Source: Bacillota bacterium (GTDB taxonomy: Bacteria > Bacillota > UBA4882 > UBA8346). Taken from it: a stretch of DNA of 64,000 nt. Under the pieces are notes generated by a model, which was given only the letters and a program-made list of their open reading frames with translations, did no database searches and was not told the DNA's origin. The DNA lies in NCBI GenBank assembly GCA_029974635.1, contig JARKQY010000023.1:62001-126000 (forward strand). Reading direction: 5' to 3'. A program made the translations under genes and the position numbers. Below, one piece after another: positions 49,831 to 58,185 of this stretch (its first letter is position 1; every line of letters begins with the position of its first letter).

Positions 49831-50060
49831 GGGAGTCTGTGCGAGTAATCGGTGAATGAGTTTAATCTGGTCAAAGACATTTTGGGAAAGCAGATTAACG
49901 GGACTAAAGGGATTTTTCATAAATGCAAAGTTAATAACGAAGGTAATAGAATATTTTAATCCAAATAGATTCCGTAATCTGGCCCAAAGATAGGTTTATG
50001 AAGTTAATTAGGCCTAAACAAGGAAACTGGACAGGATTAACTGGGTGAAGGGATTAACGG
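49831..50060. repeat. Composite intergenic repeat region
   Basis: No gene in 49774-50135. GGGAGTCTGTGCGAGTAATC (49831-49850) is a terminus of the GGAGTCTGTGC family. It is followed by several GGATTAA-type words (CAGATTAACGGGACTAAAGG near 49892; GACAGGATTAACTGGG near 50031) and AATTAGGCCTAAACAAGG (near 50010), shared with 32380-32400. Confidence 0.6.
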
Positions 50061-50135
50061 GATTTTAAGAGCAGGGGAATATGATTTGAGCGATTTTTAA
50101 TTCTGCAAATCCTGATTGAATTCATGGAGGCATTG

Positions 50136-51251
50136 ATGGACAATAATTTGGAACTATTGGCTGAGTTGGTAAAGGTTGATTCCGGGACCGGCGATTCCGA
50201 AGGAATGCTAGGCATCGCCCGGATACTCTCCGGCCGGTTGCAGAAAATGCAAATGGCATTACAGGCAATGGAAGCCGCAGACGGTTCCGTACATTTTTTC
50301 GCAAGCCGCGGCAAGGGAAACCGGGTTTTACTGATTGCGCATATCGATACCGTTTTTGCCAAGGGGACGGTTGCTAAAAGGGGTTTTGATATCGAAGGCG
50401 ATACCGCCAGAGGGCCTGGGGTTTCGGATTGTAAATCCGGAGTGGTAACCATCATTCGGGCCTTGGAGCATCTGAATAGTTTGGACGCATGGCCTGATTG
50501 GGAGATCGGGTGTCTATTCAACAGCGATGAAGAAATTGGTTCGCCGGGTTCCCGTCCGATAATCGAGAAGCTGGCCAATGAATCGCAAGCGGTTTTGGTG
50601 GTGGAACCCGCCGAAGGGGAGAATATCACTATTTCCAGGAAGGGAATCGGGCGTTTTGATCTGCAGGTTTTCGGCAAGGCCGCCCATTCCGGCTCTAATT
50701 ACCAAGATGGGCATAATGCTATTTTGGAATTAGCCCATAAAATAATAGCAATTCAGGAGTTAACCGATTTCGATGCCGGAATTACATTGAATGTAGGGGT
50801 TGTGGGCGGGGGATTGCGTCCCAATATTGTTCCCGATTATGCCGAAGCCGAGATCGATCTGCGTATTATCGAAGCCGGCCAGGAGGAGAAGGCATTGGCC
50901 GATTTAAACCGGATTACAGCCTCCAATAAAGTGAATGGCGTTGCCGCTAAAATCAGCGGGGGTATTACCAGGCCGCCGATGCCGTTTTGTGAAAGGAATG
51001 ATGCATTATACCGGAAGTATCGTGATGTTGCTTTAAGTATGGGATTTCAGGTAGGAGTCCATTCATCCGGCGGTGGTTCCGACGCTAACTTCACCGCGGC
51101 TTTGGGAATTCCGACCATTGACGGGGTTGGACCGGTGGGCGGCGGCCATCATTCCGAAGCCGAGTACCTTTCGATACCCAGCCTTCAGAACCGGATCATG
51201 ATACTGGGAGAGTTTTTGAAACACATCGATACGCTGGACCTTGTGAGGTAA
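50136..51251 (+). CDS. M20-family metallopeptidase (glutamate carboxypeptidase-like)
   Basis: A 371-residue two-zinc peptidase. Zinc ligands are seen in AHIDTVF (His69, Asp71), GPGVSDCKSG (Asp98) and FNSDEEIGSPGS (Glu132 catalytic, Glu133). The dimerisation domain holds GKAAHSGSNYQDGHNAI with its conserved His. The ending GVHSSGGGSDANF and GGGHHSEAEYL is complete. Closest in pattern to carboxypeptidase G2/ArgE-type enzymes; the substrate is unknown. GGAGG five bases before ATG 50136 decides the start over ATG 50124. No signal peptide. Confidence 0.9.
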   Translation: MDNNLELLAELVKVDSGTGDSEGMLGIARILSGRLQKMQMALQAMEAADGSVHFFASRGKGNRVLLIAHIDTVFAKGTVAKRGFDIEGDTARGPGVSDCKSGVVTIIRALEHLNSLDAWPDWEIGCLFNSDEEIGSPGSRPIIEKLANESQAVLVVEPAEGENITISRKGIGRFDLQVFGKAAHSGSNYQDGHNAILELAHKIIAIQELTDFDAGITLNVGVVGGGLRPNIVPDYAEAEIDLRIIEAGQEEKALADLNRITASNKVNGVAAKISGGITRPPMPFCERNDALYRKYRDVALSMGFQVGVHSSGGGSDANFTAALGIPTIDGVGPVGGGHHSEAEYLSIPSLQNRIMILGEFLKHIDTLDLVR

Positions 51252-51253
51252 AT

Positions 51254-51955
51254 ATGGGCACAATTGTTAATGTAATCACTATTTTAGTCGGTGGGGCCAT
51301 CGGACTGTTATTCCGGAAAGGTTTTCCGGACCGGGTGGCTCAAACCGCCTTGCAGGTCATGGGCTTGTTCACTTTTTTGGTGGGCTTGAAAATGGCCTGG
51401 GAGACTCAAGAAATGATTTTAGTATTAATCAGTTTGTCATTGGGCGCAATGATCGGCGAGTGGATCGATATTGAAACTTTTCTGGAGAGATTTGGCGGTT
51501 GGCTGGAACGGCGGTTGGCAGTTACCGAAGGAAGTCCGGCCAAAGGTTTTATCTATGCCAGCCTGGTGTTTTGCGTCGGCTCTATGGCAATAGTAGGCAG
51601 CATCAACGACGGCGTGAAGGGGGATCATTCCATCTTATATACTAAGGCCATGATGGACGGGATTATTTCAATTCCTTTCGCAGCTTCCATGGGATTTGGA
51701 GTGCTCGGTTCCGCCATATCCATACTATTGTATCAAGGAACTCTTACGCTCCTCGCGGCCCAGTTACAATCGGTTTTCAACCCGGTAATCATCAGGGAAT
51801 TAACCGCAGTCGGTGGAATTATCGTAATGGGAATCGGGATAAACATTATGGGGTTGCATAAAATCAAAGTGGGTAATTTGTTACCGGCATTGTTGCTGAT
51901 TATTGCAATTCTTTTGATACAAAGTTATTTGCGGATTCATGGCTTATTATTATAG
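51254..51955 (+). CDS. DUF554 membrane protein (YdfK-like)
   Basis: A 233-residue membrane protein with about seven helices. It opens MGTIVNVITILVGGAIGLLF and carries the DUF554 hallmarks GAMIGEWIDIE, FIYASLVFCVGSMAIVGSIN with DGVKGDHSILYTKAMMDGI, and VGGIIVMGIGINIMGLHKIK. A transport role is suspected for the family but not proven. It starts two bases after the M20 stop, so they are co-transcribed. Confidence 0.9.
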   Translation: MGTIVNVITILVGGAIGLLFRKGFPDRVAQTALQVMGLFTFLVGLKMAWETQEMILVLISLSLGAMIGEWIDIETFLERFGGWLERRLAVTEGSPAKGFIYASLVFCVGSMAIVGSINDGVKGDHSILYTKAMMDGIISIPFAASMGFGVLGSAISILLYQGTLTLLAAQLQSVFNPVIIRELTAVGGIIVMGIGINIMGLHKIKVGNLLPALLLIIAILLIQSYLRIHGLLL

Positions 51956-52247
51956 AATGAAAAACCGGCGCATAATAATTTTTTTTTATTTGTTTTGCAT
52001 GGTTTTGCGGGGGTCGGTAGCTAGCCGGCTTTTTTCATTCCATGAAAGGTCTTTTATTTACGTTTGCAATATGATACTATATTATGGGCAATAAGTTGAA
52101 TTTTTTTTTGCCCGGTTCAAACCCTTATTCTCATTAGGTTTTGTATCAATATATTTAAATTTTTGCAAGGAAATTACGGTTAATTAAGTGGTAGTACTTC
52201 CAAAAAGCCGCCGTGATTCTTTCCCTGTATATTAAAGGAGGTGTGGC
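51956..52247 (+). other. Intergenic stretch upstream of the pyrophosphatase gene
   Basis: ACCGGC near 51965 and GCCGGCTTTTTT near 52024 could pair as a terminator for the DUF554 gene, with weak geometry. The rest is AT-rich. No promoter stands out with certainty. Confidence 0.3.
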
Positions 52248-52349
52248 TTGAAGTTCAATACTTTTGGCGTTTGTAACTATATGGATTACGCAATATTAAT
52301 CTTGCAACTTGAAAAAGAAAGGAAAAAAGAAAAGAAATGGGACATTTAA
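52248..52349 (+). CDS. Candidate leader ORF overlapping hppA
   Basis: A 33-codon frame from TTG 52248, preceded by the strongest Shine-Dalgarno of the neighbourhood (AAAGGAGG, 52234-52241). It ends at 52349, thirteen bases inside hppA in another frame. The peptide is hydrophobic in the middle and ends with a very basic/acidic run ([13 protein letters not shown]). hppA's own ribosome site (GAAAGGAAAAAAG) is embedded in this frame, so its translation could set hppA translation. Confidence 0.4.
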   Translation: MKFNTFGVCNYMDYAILILQLEKERKKEKKWDI

Positions 52350-54625
52350 ATCTAGTACCGTTTGAATTTTGGTCGTTATGGGCTGTATTCGCAATTTCTA
52401 TTATCGGTTTGGGCTATGCTTTATTCTTGCGCGGGCAGATATTGAGGAAGGACAAGGGTGATTCCAAAATGCAAGAAGTTTGGAACGCCATTCGTCTAGG
52501 CGCGGATGCTTATCTGAACCGACAATTAAAGACTATTTTGCCGTTGATTGTTGTTTTGGCCGGAGTATTATTTCTGTCCGTTTATGTGGTTCCGCCGAGT
52601 GCCGAAGCGATAGAACGTTTCCCCGGCGCAACTCCGGATCAACTAAAACTTTATATGGGATTGGGCCGGATGGTGGCTTTCATTATGGGTGCTTTCTTCT
52701 CGCTCATCGTTGGTCAGTTCGGAATGCGGATGGCTGTGCAAGGTAATGTTAGAGTTGCCGCCGCCGCCCGCAGCAGCTTTTCGGAAGCTTTGAAAATTGC
52801 TTACCGCTCCGGAACCATCACCGGTATGCTTACCGATGGTCTGGGTTTATTTGGCGGTACTGTTATCTTTATGTTTTTTGGTATGGCTGCCCCTGACGCC
52901 TTATTAGGTTTCGGTTTTGGTGGTACCCTTCTGGCTCTCTTCATGCGGGTTGGCGGTGGTATCTATACCAAAGCCGCCGATGTCGGTGCTGACCTGGTTG
53001 GTAAGGTTGAGGCCGGGATTCCGGAGGATGACCCGCGTAACGCAGCTGTTATTGCCGACTTGGTCGGTGATAATGTTGGTGATTGCGCCGGTATGGCCGC
53101 TGATATTTTTGAATCGTATGAAGTTACCATCGTTTCCGGGTTAATTCTTGGAGTAGCCCTGGTGGCAATTACTCATGAAATAAAATGGATTGTCTTCCCG
53201 TTGCTGGTTCGTGGTATCGGGGTCCTTTCTTCGATTGTCGGTACGTATTTGGTTAGAGGCAAGGATGATGGCACCGGAGATGCAATGGCTTCTATCAACA
53301 CCGGCTTCTATGCTTCCGCTGCCATTTCATTAGCAGCGTTTGCAGTCCTCGCTCATTTCTATATGCATGAATGGAGCGCTTTCTGGTCCGTTGGTGTTGG
53401 TATTGCATTAGCTTTGGCCCTTGATGAATTAACCAAATACTTTACGGATACTCACTATAAACCCGTTAAAGAGATCGCCGGCGCTACCAAGACTGGTTCC
53501 GCCACTTTGATTTTACGTGGTTTGGTCGTGGGTTTTGAATCCGCTGTTTGGCAGACTATCGTAATCGCAGTTACTATTTTAGCATCAGTTATCATTTACT
53601 GGGGTAAAGATCCCGTATTTGTTCTATATGGCGTAGCTATGACCGGTATCGGTATGTTGACCTTAACGGGTAACAACGTAGCTATGGACTCTTTCGGACC
53701 TATCGCCGACAATGCCAATGGTATTGGGGAAATGGCCGGATTGGACAACAAAGCCCGTCAAATCATGGCGGATCTTGATGCGGTCGGTAATACAACCAAG
53801 GCCATCACTAAAGGTGTGGCCATTGGTTCCGCGGTTATCGCTGCGGTTTCCCTGTTTGGATCGTTCTTAACCGATGTTGCCAAAGTACAAGCCGCACAGG
53901 GTGTCGAATTAATTAACCAATTATCTTCTACCGGCATCCGGGTTTCGGCCCCGGCTGTATTTATTGGTATGCTGATCGGAGGAGCGATTCCCTGGCTCTT
54001 CTCATCCTTGACCATTAACTCCGTGGCCCGCGCCGCCGCTTTAATCGTTGAAGAAGTACGCCGTCAGTTCCGGATCCCCGGCTTGATGGAAGGCAAGGTT
54101 GCCCCGGATTATAAACAAGCTGTGGGAATTTGTACGTCTGCAGCGCAACGTGAATTGATTTCCCTGGCCTTAATCTGTGTCATCACTCCGCTCATCATTG
54201 GAATGCTTCTGGGTGTGGAAGCCCTCGGCGGCTTCCTGGCCGGTATTATCCTCTCCGGACAATTATTGGCGGTTTTCATGGCCACTGCCGGCGGCGCCTG
54301 GGATAATGCCAAGAAAACCATCGAGGACGGACTTCATGGCGGCAAAGGTTCCGAAGCCCACAAAGCCGCTGTCGTCGGCGATACCATCGGTGATCCTTTA
54401 AAAGATACTGCCGGTCCGGCCTTGAACCCCATGATCAAGGTGATCAACCTGGTATCTTTATTGGCTGCCCCGATTTTGATTATGAATGAGATTCAAAATC
54501 AGGGAAATATACCCGCCAGCGTTATTATCACCTCAATAGTTGGTGGATTAATCGTGGTGGGTGCCATTGTATATTCCAAGTTGGGTGGATTCGGCAAGAA
54601 GTCTGAATCCGCGGTTAAATTTTAA
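52337..54625 (+). CDS. hppA: Membrane-bound proton-pumping pyrophosphatase
   Basis: Couples PPi hydrolysis to cation export across the cytoplasmic membrane. With 762 residues and about 16 helices it is slightly longer than usual (650-720). The substrate motif [12 protein letters not shown] (about 211-222), the acidic [28 protein letters not shown] and the C-terminal [17 protein letters not shown] are complete. [10 protein letters not shown] near residue 483 carries Lys where K+-dependent enzymes have Ala, marking the K+-independent, H+-pumping class. The start overlaps a candidate leader ORF. An energy-saving pump fits an anaerobe. Confidence 0.97.
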   Translation: MGHLNLVPFEFWSLWAVFAISIIGLGYALFLRGQILRKDKGDSKMQEVWNAIRLGADAYLNRQLKTILPLIVVLAGVLFLSVYVVPPSAEAIERFPGATPDQLKLYMGLGRMVAFIMGAFFSLIVGQFGMRMAVQGNVRVAAAARSSFSEALKIAYRSGTITGMLTDGLGLFGGTVIFMFFGMAAPDALLGFGFGGTLLALFMRVGGGIYTKAADVGADLVGKVEAGIPEDDPRNAAVIADLVGDNVGDCAGMAADIFESYEVTIVSGLILGVALVAITHEIKWIVFPLLVRGIGVLSSIVGTYLVRGKDDGTGDAMASINTGFYASAAISLAAFAVLAHFYMHEWSAFWSVGVGIALALALDELTKYFTDTHYKPVKEIAGATKTGSATLILRGLVVGFESAVWQTIVIAVTILASVIIYWGKDPVFVLYGVAMTGIGMLTLTGNNVAMDSFGPIADNANGIGEMAGLDNKARQIMADLDAVGNTTKAITKGVAIGSAVIAAVSLFGSFLTDVAKVQAAQGVELINQLSSTGIRVSAPAVFIGMLIGGAIPWLFSSLTINSVARAAALIVEEVRRQFRIPGLMEGKVAPDYKQAVGICTSAAQRELISLALICVITPLIIGMLLGVEALGGFLAGIILSGQLLAVFMATAGGAWDNAKKTIEDGLHGGKGSEAHKAAVVGDTIGDPLKDTAGPALNPMIKVINLVSLLAAPILIMNEIQNQGNIPASVIITSIVGGLIVVGAIVYSKLGGFGKKSESAVKF

Positions 54626-54644
54626 GCGGACAAAAGTATGCGTG

Positions 54645-54678
54645 GAAAGCCCGAAATTGTGTTTTTCGGGCTTTCTTT
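54645..54678 (+). terminator. Terminator of hppA
   Basis: GAAAGCCCGAA (54645-54655) pairs perfectly with TTCGGGCTTTC (54665-54675), then TTT. Confidence 0.85.
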
Positions 54679-54720
54679 GATATTCAGAACTGATGAAATA
54701 ACATGCGGGGGGGGGTTTGG

Positions 54721-55194
54721 ATGTTAATAAAAACCAAAGAGTTTTCATTTCCCAAAATTGAATACTTAAAGATTCTGGTTGTTAGCTCATTACGCAAGAA
54801 TACCTGGACCGTGGTTTTTCTAATTTTGGTGGGCGGCTACGGGATATTCAAAGGGGTCGAAGGGTGGACCAATATTCTGCTGATTGCTTTGCCTTTCGCA
54901 TTTTTCTCATATTTGGTGCTGCGAAGTTGGATTCATATGAATTCTAAAAAAAATAAATGGTTCTTCCAGGAACGCTTCTTTGAAATCGATGATAAATCGC
55001 TTATCTGCCGATTTCCCGATGGTTCTTCCCAAAAAATTTTGTTGGCTGAGATTGTAAGGGTAGTCAAGAAGTCCGGTTATTATCAGTTATTTCTTTCCAA
55101 GAAATCCTTTATCTATATTCCTTGGAAAGCATTCAAAACCAATGGCGATATTGATAAATTTGATTTTTATTTAAAATCCCGAAAAAGGGGCTAG
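54721..55194 (+). CDS. YcxB-like membrane protein
   Basis: A 157-residue protein with two membrane helices (TWTVVFLILVGGYGIF and ILLIALPFAFFSYLVL), followed by a soluble strand-rich tail (FFEIDDKSLICRFPDGSSQK, then YYQLFLSKKSFIYIPWKAF). The tail matches the YcxB-like domain. ATG 54721 is chosen. An earlier in-frame ATG at 54703 would place a run of nine G (54707-54715) inside the gene, where slippage would shift the frame. If ATG 54721 is used, the G run merely acts as a ribosome-binding region. Function unknown. Confidence 0.7.
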   Translation: MLIKTKEFSFPKIEYLKILVVSSLRKNTWTVVFLILVGGYGIFKGVEGWTNILLIALPFAFFSYLVLRSWIHMNSKKNKWFFQERFFEIDDKSLICRFPDGSSQKILLAEIVRVVKKSGYYQLFLSKKSFIYIPWKAFKTNGDIDKFDFYLKSRKRG

Positions 55195-55305
55195 GATTCT
55201 GTGCAAGTAGCACTTTTCTCTGGCTTAAGACTGCACTATATTAGATTAAATTATATTACTGAACACTTAATATGCATCAAAAACATATTATCCGCACAGA
55301 CTCCT
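55193..55305. repeat. MITE-like element with GGAGTCTGTGC terminal inverted repeats
   Basis: AGGATTCTGTGCAAGTA (55193-55209) and TATTATCCGCACAGACTCCT (55286-55305) are inverted ends of a 113-base AT-rich element that begins within the stop codon of the YcxB-like gene. It has no coding capacity. It is the only copy with both ends visible in this window. Confidence 0.65.
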
Positions 55306-55683
55306 TAATATAAATCCTTGGACGAGAAAAATTCGGGCCGAAACGGCTTGTTTTAAATAAAATCAAGCAACCCTTCAATGAACTATATCGAGGGACCACA
55401 ATGAAAATAAAAGTGCCGGGGAAAATTGACCGTGGTCCATAACCTTGGTTTTGGCGCTGGCTATAATGATGGCAATGCCCGATGATGCTTGTGGTATAAC
55501 GCAAGGAGTTTTCCGGGCTTTTTGCTATATCAAAAAAATTATTGTCGAGTATTGATCCGTCCTGCAAGGAGTTATCATAGCTAATTTTTAATTACAGCTT
55601 TGCTTTAACCAATAGGGCGACGAAGAAAAAGATATTGGGTGGCTGTTTTTACTAGAATATTTCTAGGCAGGTGGTATGTGAAA
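55306..55683. other. Intergenic stretch before the Mrp operon
   Basis: No gene accepted. GGACCAC and GTGGTCC form a seven-base inverted repeat around 55394-55440. A minus-strand frame (55567-55277) lacks any family features. No clear promoter for the downstream operon was found. Confidence 0.3.
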
Positions 55684-56268
55684 ATGAAAAGCAATGGAGA
55701 CCAAAAGATCAAGGAAAAAGGAGCGGAGTTATTGCAGTTTATCCTGCTTACAATGATTCTTTTTGGATTTTGGTTAATCATGTCGGGGATGTGGCAGGTA
55801 AAGTTTCTGGTGGTAGGCTTCGCCGCTTCATTGGTTATAGCCTGGGTCACTCGGCCTTTATTGCGCATCCCTTCACAAACCGTTCCAAACAAGAATTACC
55901 TGGCTTTTAACCTACCTTATCTAAAGTTACTGGCTTATGTACCCTGGCTTTTATGGGAGATTATTAAGGCCAACATTGATGTTGTTAAACTGGTTCTTGA
56001 TCCGAAAATGCCCATTAGCCCCGCGATAATTACTTTTGAGAAATCAATGTCAAACCCTATCGCACATGTCTTTTTAGCCAATTCCATTACTTTGACGCCG
56101 GGTACTGTAACCGTTGACCTTAAGGATGGGATCTATCACGTTCATGCCATTACGGAACAAGCCGCCCGCTCCCTGGTTCCTGCGGAAGGAGAAGGGGATA
56201 TGTCTAAGCGAGTAGCCGATCTTTTCAACGAGAAACCGGCTAATAGCGGAAAGGGGAGTGCGGTATGA
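55684..56268 (+). CDS. mnhE: Mrp-type cation/proton antiporter subunit E
   Basis: MnhE/MrpE subunit, about 194 residues. Two membrane helices (FILLTMILFGFWLIMSG and KFLVVGFAASLVIAWVTRPL) are followed by the conserved soluble part YVPWLLWEIIKANIDVVKLV, NSITLTPGTVTVDLKDG and YHVHAI. ATG 55684 has AGGTGG at nine bases; GTG 55678 is possible. First gene of a ten-gene antiporter operon with four-base overlaps, and the only one with a gap before it. Confidence 0.92.
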   Translation: MKSNGDQKIKEKGAELLQFILLTMILFGFWLIMSGMWQVKFLVVGFAASLVIAWVTRPLLRIPSQTVPNKNYLAFNLPYLKLLAYVPWLLWEIIKANIDVVKLVLDPKMPISPAIITFEKSMSNPIAHVFLANSITLTPGTVTVDLKDGIYHVHAITEQAARSLVPAEGEGDMSKRVADLFNEKPANSGKGSAV

Positions 56269-56543
56269 CCATTGACAATTTATTTATCGCAGTGTTGACA
56301 GGCCTAACAATCCTGACAATGCTCATGATGATCCGTGTTTTTAAGGGTCCTACGGTCTATGACCGGTTAAATGGTCTGGCAGTTATCGGCACTAATGTGA
56401 TTTTGATTTTAACTGTCTCCGGTTTCATCAGCGGGCGGGTGGAAATGTACGTTGATATAGCCATCACTTATGCAATCCTGGGTTTTATCGGGCTAGTGGT
56501 GATTGCCAAATATCTTGAAGGGGAGGGTAATGGCAAGGGATGA
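56265..56543 (+). CDS. mnhF: Mrp-type antiporter subunit F
   Basis: A 92-residue subunit with three membrane helices. Hallmarks are MIRVFKGPTVYDRLNGLAVI and EMYVDIAITYAILGFIG. The start overlaps mnhE by four bases (ATGA). Confidence 0.92.
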   Translation: MTIDNLFIAVLTGLTILTMLMMIRVFKGPTVYDRLNGLAVIGTNVILILTVSGFISGRVEMYVDIAITYAILGFIGLVVIAKYLEGEGNGKG

Positions 56544-56842
56544 AGATATTGGCGGTTTTTTTAATACTTGCGGGTTTTTTCTTTACAGTTGTCGCTGCTA
56601 TCGGGGTACTTCGTTTGCCTGATTTTTACACTAGGCTGCATGCTTCCGGAAAAGCGGATACTTTGGGAATTGCTTTAACACTGGTAGGGTTAGGTATCTA
56701 TAATGGTTTTTCCCTGGTGAGCGTCAAAATTATTATCATCGCGGTTTTAATTATGCTGGCCAACCCTATTGGAACGCATGTCCTGGCGAGAGCTGCTTAC
56801 CGGTCCGGAGTTAAACCTTGGACTCATAAGGGGGAGTCGTAG
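56540..56842 (+). CDS. mnhG: Mrp-type antiporter subunit G
   Basis: A 100-residue subunit with three helices: AAIGVLRLPDFYTRLHASGKADTLG (in part: RLPDFYTRLHASGKADTLG) is the diagnostic MnhG loop, and NPIGTHVLARAAYRSG closes the protein. It overlaps mnhF by four bases. E, F and G form the small membrane arm of the complex. Confidence 0.93.
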   Translation: MKILAVFLILAGFFFTVVAAIGVLRLPDFYTRLHASGKADTLGIALTLVGLGIYNGFSLVSVKIIIIAVLIMLANPIGTHVLARAAYRSGVKPWTHKGES

Positions 56843-57088
56843 GTGGGTATGCTGCTATTAATTTTTGTACTGCTAGTTTCAATGGCAGTTACAGGCCTTA
56901 TTGCCCTTTTTCTTAAGGATCTGATGGCGTCGATTATTCTTTTTAGCGCATTCAGCTTTCTTGCCGTTTTCATCTATTTATCCCTGGGAGCTCCGGATGT
57001 GGCCTTTACAGAAGCCGTCATCGGGGTGGTGGCCACTACATTTTTCATTAGCGCTCTTCGGAGAATGCGAAGGGGGTGCTCAAGGTGA
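56843..57088 (+). CDS. DUF4040 subunit (MbhD-like)
   Basis: An 81-residue protein with two to three helices and the motif YLSLGAPDVAFTEAVIGV, which is the conserved piece of DUF4040. In classic Mrp complexes this is a C-terminal part of the large MrpA chain. In Mbh/Mbx/Mbs complexes of archaea and anaerobes it is a separate gene (MbhD). The split form here indicates the Mbh-like type. GTG 56843 immediately follows the mnhG stop. Confidence 0.85.
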   Translation: MGMLLLIFVLLVSMAVTGLIALFLKDLMASIILFSAFSFLAVFIYLSLGAPDVAFTEAVIGVVATTFFISALRRMRRGCSR

Positions 57089-57390
57089 CCAAATTTTTAG
57101 TTTTTTTAGTGGTAATCATGATGAGTATTATGCTATTTGTTTCAACCGGCGGCTTACCGGCCTTGTTCGATCCGGATTCTCCGGCGGCAACCCATGTTTC
57201 TCCCCGCTATATTGAAAAAAGTCATGCAGAAACCGGTTCTCCCAACTTTGTTACAGCGGTTCTAGCTGACTATCGGGGTTATGATACTTTGGGAGAGACA
57301 ACCGTCATTTTTACCGCAGGCCTCGCTACTTTTTTAATGCTGCTGACATTTCGAAAGACTCAATCGCAACGGGAAGAGGAAGAGAAATGA
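57085..57390 (+). CDS. MbhE-like subunit
   Basis: A 101-residue protein. One N-terminal helix, a loop with DPDSPAATHVSPRYIEKSH, then SPNFVTAVLADYRGYDTLGE and a second helix. The phrase NFVTAVLxDYRGYDTLGET is typical of the MbhE/MrpA-C-terminal segment. GTG 57085 overlaps the DUF4040 stop as GTGA with GAAGGGGG upstream; GTG 57076 is the longer alternative. Together with the previous gene it replaces the tail of MrpA. Confidence 0.85.
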   Translation: MTKFLVFLVVIMMSIMLFVSTGGLPALFDPDSPAATHVSPRYIEKSHAETGSPNFVTAVLADYRGYDTLGETTVIFTAGLATFLMLLTFRKTQSQREEEEK

Positions 57391-57815
57391 ACAAGGAATA
57401 TGATAGCATTATATTGAGTACCGCCTATCGTTACTTTATTCCGTTTATCATGATATATGGGGTATATGTGTTAATGAATGGCGAATATAGTCCGGGAGGC
57501 GGTTTTCAGGCGGGAGCCTTGTTGGGGATTGCCATAGTTCTGGATAAGCTTGTCTGGGGAGAAAAAGCCATACTCAATATATCAGGCGCCACTGCGCTTA
57601 TTCTGGCCGGAATCGGCACTTTTATATACGCTCTTATAGGAGTACTAACCATGGTATTTAAGGGCAATTATTTGGCATACGGGGTATTTCCGCTTGCGAT
57701 GACAGAGGTTGAAAGACACGCTTTGGGAATTCTGGGGATTGAAATCGGAGTTACCATTTGTGTTATGGCCACCATTATCGTTATTTTCGACTCGTTAACC
57801 AGAAGGGAAGAGTGA
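57387..57815 (+). CDS. mnhB: Mrp-type antiporter subunit B
   Basis: A 142-residue subunit with four helices. The diagnostic MNGEYSPGGGFQAGALLGIA segment is present, with YVLMNGEYSPGGGF linking helices one and two, and the end EIGVTICVMATIIVIFDSL. The start overlaps the MbhE-like stop by four bases. Confidence 0.93.
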   Translation: MNKEYDSIILSTAYRYFIPFIMIYGVYVLMNGEYSPGGGFQAGALLGIAIVLDKLVWGEKAILNISGATALILAGIGTFIYALIGVLTMVFKGNYLAYGVFPLAMTEVERHALGILGIEIGVTICVMATIIVIFDSLTRREE

Positions 57816-57819
57816 CGGC

Positions 57820-58185
57820 ATGAAGGAGCTATTGTCTCAACATGTCATATATTGGCTAATTATTACCCTTTTTATGATTGGGCTTTTTGGCATGGTTTAT
57901 AAAAATAACCTGGTGAAAAAACTGATGGCAATGAATATTATGCAAGTGGCAGTAATTATTTTTTTCCTGGTTCTAGGGCAAAAAGCCGGCGGTACAATAC
58001 CCATCGAGATTCATGGTTTGGAAGGAATCGAGAATTATATCAATCCGCTTCCTCATGCCCTAATGCTTACGGCGATTGTTGTGAGCCTCGCCACAACAGG
58101 TGTGGCCCTGGCTTTTTTATTGTTTATTGAGCGAAGATACGGCGCTCTTGAAGAGGACGAAATGTTACGGAGGATGAATCAATGA
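57820..58185 (+). CDS. mnhC: Mrp-type antiporter subunit C (NuoK-like)
   Basis: A 121-residue NuoK homologue with three helices: GMVYKNNLVKKLMAMNIMQV, then INPLPHALMLTAIVVSLATT, which contains the conserved PLPHALMLTAIVV. It is shared between antiporters and complex I. Confidence 0.93.
   Translation: MKELLSQHVIYWLIITLFMIGLFGMVYKNNLVKKLMAMNIMQVAVIIFFLVLGQKAGGTIPIEIHGLEGIENYINPLPHALMLTAIVVSLATTGVALAFLLFIERRYGALEEDEMLRRMNQ

Noticed and set aside
52480..52746. 88-residue frame within hppA
   Set aside because: Same-strand shadow of a highly conserved gene; composition shows frame-shifted hppA text.
55277..55567. 96-residue minus-strand frame
   Set aside because: Covers the end of a repeat element, lacks motifs and has no ribosome site.
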